Below, piece by piece: positions 1 to 5,739 of a stretch of DNA of 7,048 nt. The position numbers and the translations under genes were made by a program. The stretch spans positions 1 through 7,048 of the forward strand of contig SLSB01000535.1 in NCBI GenBank assembly GCA_007130675.1, in the 5' to 3' direction. Source of the DNA: Candidatus Hydrogenedentota bacterium. GTDB lineage: Bacteria; Hydrogenedentota; Hydrogenedentia; Hydrogenedentales; SLHB01. The notes beneath the pieces were generated by a model that did no database searches, was not told where the DNA came from, and saw only the letters and a list, made by a program, of their open reading frames with translations. The stretch's first letter is position 1; each line of letters begins with the position of its first letter.

Positions 1-21
1 ACAGCAACTGTCCGCTGTCGA

Positions 22-54
22 TTAAGAGCAGGTAAGAAAACCTGCTCCCCTTAA
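22..54. other. Hairpin at left edge, possible terminator of an upstream gene
   Basis: TTAAG (22-26) pairs with CTTAA (50-54), and AGCAGGT (27-33) pairs exactly with ACCTGCT (40-46). The loop is AAGAAA (34-39), and the only bulge is CCC at 47-49. The stem is strong, but neither strand has a T-run after it, so it is not a textbook intrinsic terminator. It may end a gene lying left of the window, or be another short palindromic repeat. Confidence 0.35.
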
Positions 55-232
55 CCGGAGAATCGGTTGATCACGTGTCGGAATCCTCGATCCCGTCCTG
101 GATCCGCAAATGGCCACGGCTTTTTTAAATACGCTCTATCTGGTGAAAGATGGCGAGTTTTTCTGCCGCGTGACGACTGCGCAGCAGAAGCCGTCGGGGA
201 GGCTCGAATACGCATGTTATCCCGCGCCGAAA

Positions 233-275
233 TGTAGCGTCCGGTCCCGCGAAGCGCGGGATGCCGGACGCTACA
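233..275. repeat. REP-like palindromic element 1
   Basis: The outer arms TGTAGCGTCCGG (233-244) and CCGGACGCTACA (264-275) are exact reverse complements over 12 bases. The inner arms TCCCGCG (245-251) and CGCGGGA (255-261) add 7 exact pairs. Only AAG (252-254) is left as the loop and TG (262-263) as a bulge, giving 19 base pairs in 43 bases. No T-run follows, so termination is unlikely to be its main role. Its ends match those of the element at 625-669. Paired, short, intergenic and GC-rich, it fits a REP/REPIN-type repeat mobilised in trans by a RAYT-like transposase; no such transposase lies in this window. Confidence 0.75.
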
Positions 276-624
276 GGGAAAACACATGTCGTAATCGCCT
301 TCGACGAGAACTTGGACTTGCCGGGGTATAGACAATTGATCTCAGGATGAAAGAGTAGGTTTTCCCGCCGGTTTCGAGTTCATAGGGGAAGGCGCTTTGG
401 ATAAGCCTTCTCAACTGCTTTTTCAAGGAGGACTTACCGCAAACCCTCGCCACCTGTTCCGAAATGCACCAGAGAACGAATTGCATCCGCCAGCAATTCG
501 TGCGCGGGCTGGAAACCCCACCCTCCGTTGCAGAACAAATGAGGACAGGGCGCCACTTCGCTGCTTGTTCTCTGGTTCTTCACGTTGATCACGACCGCCG
601 AGTGCGCCGCGGCCTCCTAATCTT

Positions 625-669
625 GTAGCGCAGGCGTCTCGCCTGCATCTTCGTTCGAGGACACGCTAC
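625..669. repeat. REP-like palindromic element 2, two-armed
   Basis: The ends GTAGC (625-629) and GCTAC (665-669) are complementary. Inside lies an exact 7-bp stem, GCAGGCG (630-636) with CGCCTGC (640-646), around a TCT loop. A second, weaker arm, TCTTC (648-652) with GAGGA (657-661), has one G-T pair and a GTTC loop. The fold is therefore a closing stem with two arms, unlike the single rod at 233-275, although both share GTAGC…GCTAC termini. It lies about 100 bases upstream of the DUF481 start. Origin as a dispersed REP-type repeat is inferred. Confidence 0.6.
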
Positions 670-680
670 GTTTCGTCCCG

Positions 681-710
681 TTGCAAACGGTCCGGCGAAT
701 ACGTCATGAT
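681..710 (+). promoter_or_regulatory. Weak candidate promoter for the DUF481 gene
   Basis: TTGCAA (681-686) and CATGAT (705-710) are 18 bases apart, and each matches 4 of 6 positions of the sigma-70 consensus. The -35 lies inside an inverted repeat, CCGTT (678-682) with AACGG (686-690). Flanking it, TCGTCCCG (673-680) is complementary to CGGGACGA (721-728). The position, 55 bases before the start codon, is sensible, but the match is weak and could be chance. Confidence 0.25.
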
Positions 711-764
711 TGGTCTTTCGCGGGACGAGGTGCGCCGCGGCGGTTCAGCATTCGAGGGGATATC

Positions 765-1976
765 ATGTTTCAGATTGTAAGAGTAGTGTTCATATGGGTG
801 GTCGCTGTCTGCGCAGCCGGTGCAACTGCCGATGTGTTGTATCTGCAGAACGGCGACCGTATCAGTGGGACCCTCGGCGGGCTCAGCAATGGCGTCTTAT
901 GGTTTCGCGGGGAGTTTACCGGCCCGTTCGAGGTGCCGATGGCCGAAGTCTACGCGGTAACCACCGAAGAAGAAGTCGAACTTCTTTTCCGCGACAGCCT
1001 GTCCGTGATGGGCCGACTGGTCTTGCTCGATGATAGGCAGGCGCTTGCAGCCGAAGGAGAGCTCAAGCCAATCGTTCTCGACGAACTCGTGACCATCGCC
1101 ATCCCGGGCGTCGAGATTGCCGAAGCCCCGCTTCCTCCTGAACCAGAAGACCAAGCCCCCAAGAAGTGGTCGGGCAGCATAACCGCGGCCACTGCCTGGC
1201 GCAAAGGAGCCACAGACACATTTGACGCTACGGTCGGGGCCACACTGGTGCGAACCTGGGACGACGACGTGCTCACATTCCGGTCCGAGGCGGCATACGG
1301 GGAAGTCGAGTCGCTCAAGAATACCCAGCGGGTTCTCGGCGAGCTCAAGTGGCAGCACTATTGGAGCGAGCGATTCTACGGGTATTGGCTGGGCGGTGCG
1401 GAACACGATGCCGCACGGCAGCTGGACTTGCGCCTGCGCACCAGCGCAGGCCTCGGCCATGACGTCATCAAGCAGGAGCGCCGCAAGCTTTCGCTCGAGG
1501 CGGGTATCGGCTACCGCCGCGAGTATTGGCTCGAATATGACCTGGTTGGCGAGCGCAGGGCCCGAGAACGCAGCCGGGATGCACGGCAGGCGCGACTGAA
1601 CCAGTTCATCAACGACCTCGCCAGCCTCAGGGGGGGCCAACTCATCAGTGCAAGTTTCCAGTTCTACCAAGATATGAATGCACTCAAGTTTGACAACAGG
1701 AGAACTTCGGAAGACAGCGTGAACGTGCGTCTATCCAGTCATTTCGAACAACGTGTGTTCAGCCAAAGCCGGTTTACTTCGGATTTGACCTACGAACCCG
1801 ATATAGACTCCCTATCAGATTTCCGGGTTTTGTCGGATCTCGCCTTCTTGACTCCTCTAACCGAAAAGATCAGTCTGCGCATAAGGCTGGACTCGGAATA
1901 TGACAGCGCCCCCGGTGACAGCAGCGCGGAAAATTGGGAACACCGCTTCCTGACGGGACTGGAATACAGATTCTGA
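765..1976 (+). CDS. DUF481 family outer-membrane beta-barrel protein
   Basis: This 403-residue protein is probably an outer-membrane barrel with a periplasmic N-terminal domain. Residues 1-22 form a signal peptide: one Arg, then a hydrophobic run ending Ala-Thr-Ala, with likely cleavage before Asp23. Residues 23-115 match the small beta domain often found ahead of DUF481, opening with LYLQNGDRISGTL. A Pro/Glu-rich linker spans 120-133. Residues 135-403 are alternating beta-strand sequence ending in GLEYRF, with the C-terminal Phe typical of outer-membrane barrels. I chose ATG 765 because GAGGGGA (754-760) precedes it and the signal peptide starts there; a frame-open upstream start at 681 would bury the signal. 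An Arg-rich insert occupies about residues 263-290. The role of DUF481 proteins is unknown. A separate promoter follows this gene, so it is probably not part of the feo operon. Confidence 0.85.
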   Translation: MFQIVRVVFIWVVAVCAAGATADVLYLQNGDRISGTLGGLSNGVLWFRGEFTGPFEVPMAEVYAVTTEEEVELLFRDSLSVMGRLVLLDDRQALAAEGELKPIVLDELVTIAIPGVEIAEAPLPPEPEDQAPKKWSGSITAATAWRKGATDTFDATVGATLVRTWDDDVLTFRSEAAYGEVESLKNTQRVLGELKWQHYWSERFYGYWLGGAEHDAARQLDLRLRTSAGLGHDVIKQERRKLSLEAGIGYRREYWLEYDLVGERRARERSRDARQARLNQFINDLASLRGGQLISASFQFYQDMNALKFDNRRTSEDSVNVRLSSHFEQRVFSQSRFTSDLTYEPDIDSLSDFRVLSDLAFLTPLTEKISLRIRLDSEYDSAPGDSSAENWEHRFLTGLEYRF

Positions 1977-2103
1977 TCGGTCACCGGGCAGGTCGTTTTC
2001 TTCGGTCACATAGATCCACCGCACGATGCGCGATACTGGGCCGATCCGGTGTGCCCGACCGCGACACCACCCGCGAAATTCTGAAGGAAATGCTGAAAAA
2101 TAC

Positions 2104-2133
2104 TTGACCAAGGGCGTCAGGGCCGCCTATAAT
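2104..2133 (+). promoter_or_regulatory. Sigma-70-type promoter of the dtxR-feo operon
   Basis: TTGACC (2104-2109, 5 of 6 to consensus) is followed after 18 bases by a perfect TATAAT (2128-2133). Transcription should start near 2140, leaving a leader of roughly 36 bases before the regulator's ATG at 2177. This is the best promoter in the window, and it lies exactly where the iron-uptake operon begins. It implies strong transcription unless repressed, as expected for a metal-repressed uptake operon. Confidence 0.8.
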
Positions 2134-2135
2134 TG

Positions 2136-2149
2136 TTTGGAATTCCTAA
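2136..2149. promoter_or_regulatory. Candidate operator for the DtxR-family regulator
   Basis: TTTGGAATTCCTAA is a 14-bp palindrome apart from one T-T mismatch, centred on GGAATTCC (2139-2146). Read on the minus strand it begins TTAGG, the half-site known from DtxR/IdeR boxes (TTAGG…CCTAA). It covers the predicted transcription start just after TATAAT, where a bound repressor would block RNA polymerase. The palindrome and its place are directly visible; binding by the adjacent regulator is inferred. Confidence 0.4.
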
Positions 2150-2176
2150 GTTTTTGTGACGCCGGAAGAAATAAGC

Positions 2177-2668
2177 ATGGCAGATACTCAACTCAGCGCT
2201 AGTCTCGAGGATTACCTCGAGGCCATTTTCCATGTGGTCAACGCCAAGCAGGCAGCGCGGGCCAAGGACATTGCCGACCGGCTCAATGTGAACAGTTCCT
2301 CGGTGACGGGGGCATTGCATGCGCTCAAAGAGCGTGCGCTGATCAATTACGAGCCCTATGATCTGATCACATTGACAGACCATGGGTTACGCATAGCCCG
2401 CGAGGTGGTGCGGCGCCATGAAGTGCTGCGGCATTTTTTTGTGGATGTGCTCGGCATCAGCAGGGACGAAGCAGAAACAGCCGCATGCGGCATGGAACAC
2501 GCGATGCCGCCGGTGGTCTTTGACCGGCTGGTCCAATTTGTCGAGTTCGTGGGAACCGGCCCAACGGGCCGTCTGCAATGGGACCCAACCCAAGGCGGGT
2601 TCTGCGATGGAAGGCATGACGTGTTACGGGCTGAAGAAAAGCCACAAACGGATAAAGAGGCAGAGTGA
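2177..2668 (+). CDS. DtxR/MntR-family metal-dependent transcriptional regulator
   Basis: This 163-residue protein is a metal-activated DNA-binding repressor that probably controls the operon it heads. Residues 7-75 are a winged helix-turn-helix containing LEDYLEAI (10-17) and SSVTGALHALKE (41-52), close to MntR. Residues 76-125 are the dimerisation and metal-binding domain, with RRHEVL (79-84) and CGMEHAM (104-110). No SH3-like C-terminal domain is present; residues 126-163 are a polar tail, so the build is the short MntR type, slightly longer than the roughly 142 residues of B. subtilis MntR. Against known proteins the ligand set is mixed: Asp12 and Glu15 are MntR-like (D8, E11), while Cys104 with Glu107 and His108 is DtxR-like (C102, E105, H106). 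I chose ATG 2177 because GGAAGAA (2164-2170) precedes it; the in-frame GTG at 2156 has no such site. Whether it senses Fe or Mn is open; the feo context favours Fe(II). Confidence 0.9.
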   Translation: MADTQLSASLEDYLEAIFHVVNAKQAARAKDIADRLNVNSSSVTGALHALKERALINYEPYDLITLTDHGLRIAREVVRRHEVLRHFFVDVLGISRDEAETAACGMEHAMPPVVFDRLVQFVEFVGTGPTGRLQWDPTQGGFCDGRHDVLRAEEKPQTDKEAE

Positions 2669-2736
2669 GCCCCTTGTTTGATAAGGCACAGTAACAGTTT
2701 ATGCGTGCGAATACGGAAGATGGAATTAGGACAACG

Positions 2737-2967
2737 ATGTTGAGCGAAGCGCTCCACGGAAGCACCGTGCGCGTGGTTCGACTGCACGGTGGCCGGGGAT
2801 TTCGCGAGAATCTCGAACGGCTCGGCGTGCTGCCGGGCGTTTCGCTTCATGTAGCAGGTAAAGGTTTTTCCGGCCCGGTGATTATTGTGTGCCGGGGTGG
2901 CCGCATCGCGATAGGGCGGGGCATGGCCGAACGCATCGAGGTGGCGCCGGAGCAGTCTGCTCCCTGA
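2737..2967 (+). CDS. feoA: FeoA family protein, first copy (GRGMAERI type)
   Basis: This 76-residue protein is an SH3-like FeoA domain, a cytosolic partner of the Fe(II) transporter FeoB. The family pattern is visible: a strand near residues 9-16, the helix FRENLERLGVLPG (22-34), then GPVIIVCRGGRIAIGRGMAE (46-65) and a final IEV strand. It differs clearly from the second copy: no LGDP turn, a Cys at 52 and a GRGMAERI ending in place of ALRMNEARQI. I chose ATG 2737 because AGG (2728-2730) stands six bases before it; the in-frame ATG at 2701 has no ribosome-binding site. It lies 68 bases after the regulator and 109 bases before the next feoA. Family membership is well supported; a role distinct from copy two is inference. 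Confidence 0.88.
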   Translation: MLSEALHGSTVRVVRLHGGRGFRENLERLGVLPGVSLHVAGKGFSGPVIIVCRGGRIAIGRGMAERIEVAPEQSAP

Positions 2968-3076
2968 AGATCGGGCATTTCTGCACATGCTCGATACCCC
3001 TTGGTCCTCATCCGGGGTGGATTCGGGCAGGTTTTCAGGGCCGCGGCCAAGTACAAGCGATTCCAGCAGGGATTTC

Positions 3077-3316
3077 ATGAATACCAGGACATTGTTCGAT
3101 CTCGTCAGTGGCGACCGGGCGCGTATCCTGCGCGTGCGGGATGATGGCGCTCCGGGTCTTCGCCAGCGCCTGCTCGATATGGGCATAACACGCGGCACGG
3201 AACTGTATGTCGAGCGGCATGCGCCCCTCGGCGACCCGGTCGAGATCACCCTGAAGGGGTATTCACTGGCTCTGCGCATGAACGAAGCTCGGCAAATCGA
3301 AATCGAGGAACTTTAG
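3077..3316 (+). CDS. feoA: FeoA family protein, second copy (canonical)
   Basis: This 79-residue protein is the textbook FeoA form. LRQRLLDMGITRGTELYV (28-45) is followed by RHAPLGDPVEITLKGYSLAL (47-66) and a closing IEIEE strand. FeoA proteins fold as an SH3-like barrel and bind or regulate FeoB. The ATG at 3077 follows CAGGGA at a workable distance. The frame stays open back to an ATG at 2987, but those 30 codons encode a Ser/Asp/Gly-rich stretch with no family similarity, so I exclude them. The stop lies one base before the feoB GTG, and GAGGAA inside the last codons (3305-3310) serves as the feoB ribosome-binding site. The two genes are thus tightly coupled, and this copy is the better candidate for the direct FeoB partner. 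Confidence 0.93.
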   Translation: MNTRTLFDLVSGDRARILRVRDDGAPGLRQRLLDMGITRGTELYVERHAPLGDPVEITLKGYSLALRMNEARQIEIEEL

Positions 3317-3317
3317 C

Positions 3318-5480
3318 GTGGCTGTTATTGCCATTGCAGGTAATCCTAACGCCGGCAAGACATCCCTGTTTAATCACCTCACCGGCACGACGCAGAGCGT
3401 CGGAAACTACCCGGGCGTGACGGTCGAATGCAAAGAAGGCATCGCCCGGTACGACGGACGCCGCATTCGCGTGGTGGACCTTCCCGGCACCTACTCGCTC
3501 ACTGCCTATTCGCAAGAAGAGCTGGTTGCGCGCAATTTCATCATCGAAAACGGCTCGGATCTCGTGGTTGACGTAGTCGACGCCTCGAACCTCGAGCGTA
3601 ACCTTTATCTGGCCATACAGATTATGGAGATGGGCGCGCCGCTGGTTCTGGCCCTCAACATGGTAGACGTCGCCAAACGCCGCGGGTTCAACCTCGACCA
3701 CGAGAAACTGTCCGAACTCTTGGGAATTCCCGTCGTGCCGACCGTGGGCAACAGAGGCACGGGCGTCAAGGAATTGCTGCGGCAATGCGTCGAAGCCATA
3801 GACGGCCAGGTACCTGTATTGCCACGACCGGTAACCTACGGCCATGAGGTCGATGATGTGGTCGACACGCTGGCCGAGACGTTGGAAGCCGTCCCCGAGT
3901 TGGGCGCCCGTTATGGGCCCCGCTGGATCGCGGTCAAACTCCTCGAAGAAGATGCGGAAGTCGAGAAGCTCGTGCGCGAACTGGCCGGCGAGGAGGCAGA
4001 GAGCATCCTTGAAGCCGCGCGCCAGGCCATCTACGCTATCGAGCGGCATTGCGGCGACGCCTGCTCGACGGTGATCGCCGAGCGGCGGTACGGGTATGCC
4101 GCCGGCATTATGCAGGAGTGCATGACCCTGACGGGCGAGGCGCGCCAGCTCGCCACCGATCGCATCGACACGGTGGTGTGCAACCGGTTTCTCGGCCCGG
4201 TCATTTTGGTGGCGGTTGTGGCCGCGCTGTTCTTTGCAGTGTTTCGCATTTCCACGGAATGGGCATGGATTCCCTGGCTCGATGGGTGGTATAGCCCCGT
4301 CGAATGGGTCGAATGGCAATTCGAGCAACTCCGTGCGGCGACCGACGGGCTCGAACCGGGCGCCCCCATGCTGCACTCGCTGTTAAGCGATGCCCTCATC
4401 GCCGGCGTTGGCGGCGTGCTGAGTTTTGTGCCCCTCATCTTCACCATGTTCTTCTTCATTTCCGCGCTCGAAGACTCGGGCTACATCGCCCGCGTGGCAT
4501 TCATCCTCGATCGGGTCTTGCAAACCTTCGGGCTCCAGGGGAAATCGATTCTCGCGATGATCGTCTCGGGTGGGCTGGGCGCCGGCGGGTGCGCCGTGCC
4601 CGGTGTGATGGCCACCCGCACCTTGCGCGAGGAAAAGGACCGGCTGATCACCATGCTGGTCGCGCCGTTCATGAATTGCGGGGCAAAGCTGCCCGTGTAC
4701 GCCATGCTGATTGCGGCTTTCTTTCCTCAGCACCGCGCCCGGATGATGCTGCTGCTGTGGGCGTTTTCCTGGGTGGTGGCGCTGTGCGCGGCCTGGGTGC
4801 TGCGCAAATTCGTCATTCGCGGCGAGCAGACGCCGTTCGTCATGGAACTGCCGCCCTATCACATGCCCATACTGCGCAGTCTGTTCCTGCATACCTGGGA
4901 GCGCACGTGGGTATACATCAAGAAGGCGGGCACCATCATTCTCGCCATCAATGTCCTGCTGTGGGCGCTGATGTATTTTCCCCGCTTTCCCGAGACGGCA
5001 CAGCCGGAGGTTTCCCTGCAAACTGCAGAAGCACCTGCGGCGACGGAAGCTGAACGGGCCGCCCAGGCACTCGCGCACAGCTTCGCGGGCCGCTTCGGGC
5101 GCACACTCGAACCCGTGACCCAATATGCCGGGTTCGACTGGCGCACCAATATCGCTCTCGTGGGAGGGTTTATGGCCAAGGAGGTAATCGTCGGAACCTT
5201 GGGCACCGTGCTCGCCATGGGAGACGTCTCGCCAGGCCAAGCCGAATCACTGTCGGGAAGGTTGGCACAAGACCCGGCGTGGGACTCCCTGAAAGCCTTT
5301 GCATTAATGGTATTCGTCATGGTCTATGCGCCGTGTTTTGTATGCATAGCTGTCATTCGCCGCGAGAGCGGCTCCTGGGCATGGGCCGTCTTCTCGACGG
5401 TCTACTCGACCGCGATTGCCTTTGTGCTGGCCGTGCTTATCTATCAGGGCGGCTCACTGTTGGGCTTGGGCGGCCTCTGA
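3318..5480 (+). CDS. feoB: Ferrous iron transport protein B (FeoB)
   Basis: FeoB is the inner-membrane Fe(II) transporter with an N-terminal G domain. In this 720-residue protein the GTP-binding motifs are all present: G1 GNPNAGKT (8-15), switch Thr35 in YPGVT, G3 DLPG (54-57), G4 NMVD (114-117) and a G5-like PTVGNRGTG (141-149). Residues 170-275 form the helical spacer domain. Membrane segments run from about 289 to 712. They include the Gate regions GGCAVPGVMATRTL (423-436, Cys425) and APFMNCGAKLPVY (449-461, Cys454), and the conserved GGFMAKEVIVGTLGT (616-630). A loop at about 557-607 is Ala/Glu-rich. The start is GTG with GAGGAA seven bases before it; starting here gives the usual FeoB opening. 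There is no C-terminal cytosolic cysteine domain; a separate cysteine-rich protein follows. Length is normal and no residue critical for GTP binding appears lost. Confidence 0.97.
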   Translation: MAVIAIAGNPNAGKTSLFNHLTGTTQSVGNYPGVTVECKEGIARYDGRRIRVVDLPGTYSLTAYSQEELVARNFIIENGSDLVVDVVDASNLERNLYLAIQIMEMGAPLVLALNMVDVAKRRGFNLDHEKLSELLGIPVVPTVGNRGTGVKELLRQCVEAIDGQVPVLPRPVTYGHEVDDVVDTLAETLEAVPELGARYGPRWIAVKLLEEDAEVEKLVRELAGEEAESILEAARQAIYAIERHCGDACSTVIAERRYGYAAGIMQECMTLTGEARQLATDRIDTVVCNRFLGPVILVAVVAALFFAVFRISTEWAWIPWLDGWYSPVEWVEWQFEQLRAATDGLEPGAPMLHSLLSDALIAGVGGVLSFVPLIFTMFFFISALEDSGYIARVAFILDRVLQTFGLQGKSILAMIVSGGLGAGGCAVPGVMATRTLREEKDRLITMLVAPFMNCGAKLPVYAMLIAAFFPQHRARMMLLLWAFSWVVALCAAWVLRKFVIRGEQTPFVMELPPYHMPILRSLFLHTWERTWVYIKKAGTIILAINVLLWALMYFPRFPETAQPEVSLQTAEAPAATEAERAAQALAHSFAGRFGRTLEPVTQYAGFDWRTNIALVGGFMAKEVIVGTLGTVLAMGDVSPGQAESLSGRLAQDPAWDSLKAFALMVFVMVYAPCFVCIAVIRRESGSWAWAVFSTVYSTAIAFVLAVLIYQGGSLLGLGGL

Positions 5481-5492
5481 GGAGCGTTGCAC

Positions 5493-5723
5493 ATGTTTGA
5501 ACTGCTGATCGTCGGGCTCATTATGGCGGCAGCGGCATTTGCGGCCGGCTGGTGGCTGCGAAGAGCCGCTGCCGGGAAATGCTGTGACGACACCTGCGGC
5601 GTGGATGCCCACGAATGCTCGCTCGTGGATAGCCACGACAAAGGTGAGCCGTGCCCGGTTCCTCCCGAAGCGTGCTGCGGAAAACACACATCCGAAGAAA
5701 CGCCCGCCAAAAGACGCGGGTGA
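5493..5723 (+). CDS. FeoB-associated Cys-rich membrane protein
   Basis: This 76-residue protein has one N-terminal membrane helix (about residues 3-22, ending in WWLRR) and a short tail with seven cysteines. The pattern is CC at 30-31, C35, C42, C54 and CC at 61-62. Helix plus cysteine tail directly after feoB is the hallmark of the FeoB-associated Cys-rich membrane protein family. Its biochemical role is not established; metal binding or delivery near the FeoB pore is the usual suggestion. The positive WWLRR edge predicts that the tail faces the cytosol. ATG 5493 is chosen because TGAGGAG (5478-5484), overlapping the feoB stop, stands eight bases before it; an in-frame TTG at 5487 is less likely. 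The last 15 residues are Lys/Glu/Thr/Pro-rich and probably disordered. Confidence 0.85.
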   Translation: MFELLIVGLIMAAAAFAAGWWLRRAAAGKCCDDTCGVDAHECSLVDSHDKGEPCPVPPEACCGKHTSEETPAKRRG

Positions 5724-5739
5724 CAACAGGAGAATCGGT

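Larger units (their letters stand above)
1..764. other. Non-coding region before the DUF481 gene
   Basis: This stretch of about 760 bases has no gene I can support. Open frames exist on both strands, but none combines a ribosome-binding site, a recognisable product and freedom from the palindromic elements. The longest plus frame with a coding-like feel runs from about 386 to a TAG at 626-628, with an internal ATG at 464. It has no Shine-Dalgarno sequence before that ATG, and its stop lies inside the palindromic element at 625-669. The region contains a hairpin at 22-54, palindromes at 233-275 and 625-669, and a weak promoter candidate at 681-710. It may include decayed coding sequence, but I recognise no parent gene. 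Confidence 0.6.

Noticed and set aside
110..331. Plus-strand 73-codon open frame
   Set aside because: It runs straight through the palindrome at 233-275, lacks a Shine-Dalgarno sequence and has no recognisable product.
271..486. Minus-strand open frame with coding-like composition
   Set aside because: Its only plausible continuation (an EGDYDMCFPC stretch just upstream of the palindrome) is in another frame. I considered a DUF1284-like remnant, but the characteristic N-terminal region is missing.
464..628. Short plus-strand open frame of 54 codons starting at an ATG
   Set aside because: It has no ribosome-binding site and no recognised similarity, and its stop comes from the palindromic element at 625-669. 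It could be a decayed fragment but cannot be called.
897..1670. Minus-strand open frame of 257 codons opposite the DUF481 gene
   Set aside because: The plus strand carries a signal peptide, a domain pattern and a C-terminal Phe; the minus frame has none of these.
1977..2009. Direct repeat TCGGTCAC (1977-1984 and 2002-2009) after the DUF481 stop
   Set aside because: Eight bases repeated once within 33 bases is weak; there is no associated structure, T-run or known motif.
2045..2107. Short coding-like tail reading VPDRDTTREILKEMLKNT before a TGA
   Set aside because: It has no start codon with a ribosome-binding site, overlaps the operon's -35 box, and is too short to assign. It may be a remnant of a lost gene.
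2674..2703. Possible promoter before the first feoA (TTGTTT, 18 bases, TTTATG)
   Set aside because: Both boxes match poorly, and a strong promoter already lies upstream of the regulator.
2356..3279. Long minus-strand open frame of 307 codons
   Set aside because: It is antisense to the regulator and both feoA genes, is rich in Arg/Ser/Pro as expected for a shadow of GC-rich genes, and has no family similarity.
3246..4376. Minus-strand open frame of 376 codons opposite feoB
   Set aside because: It lies wholly against well-supported FeoB and feoA sequence, and its composition is that of a reverse-strand shadow.
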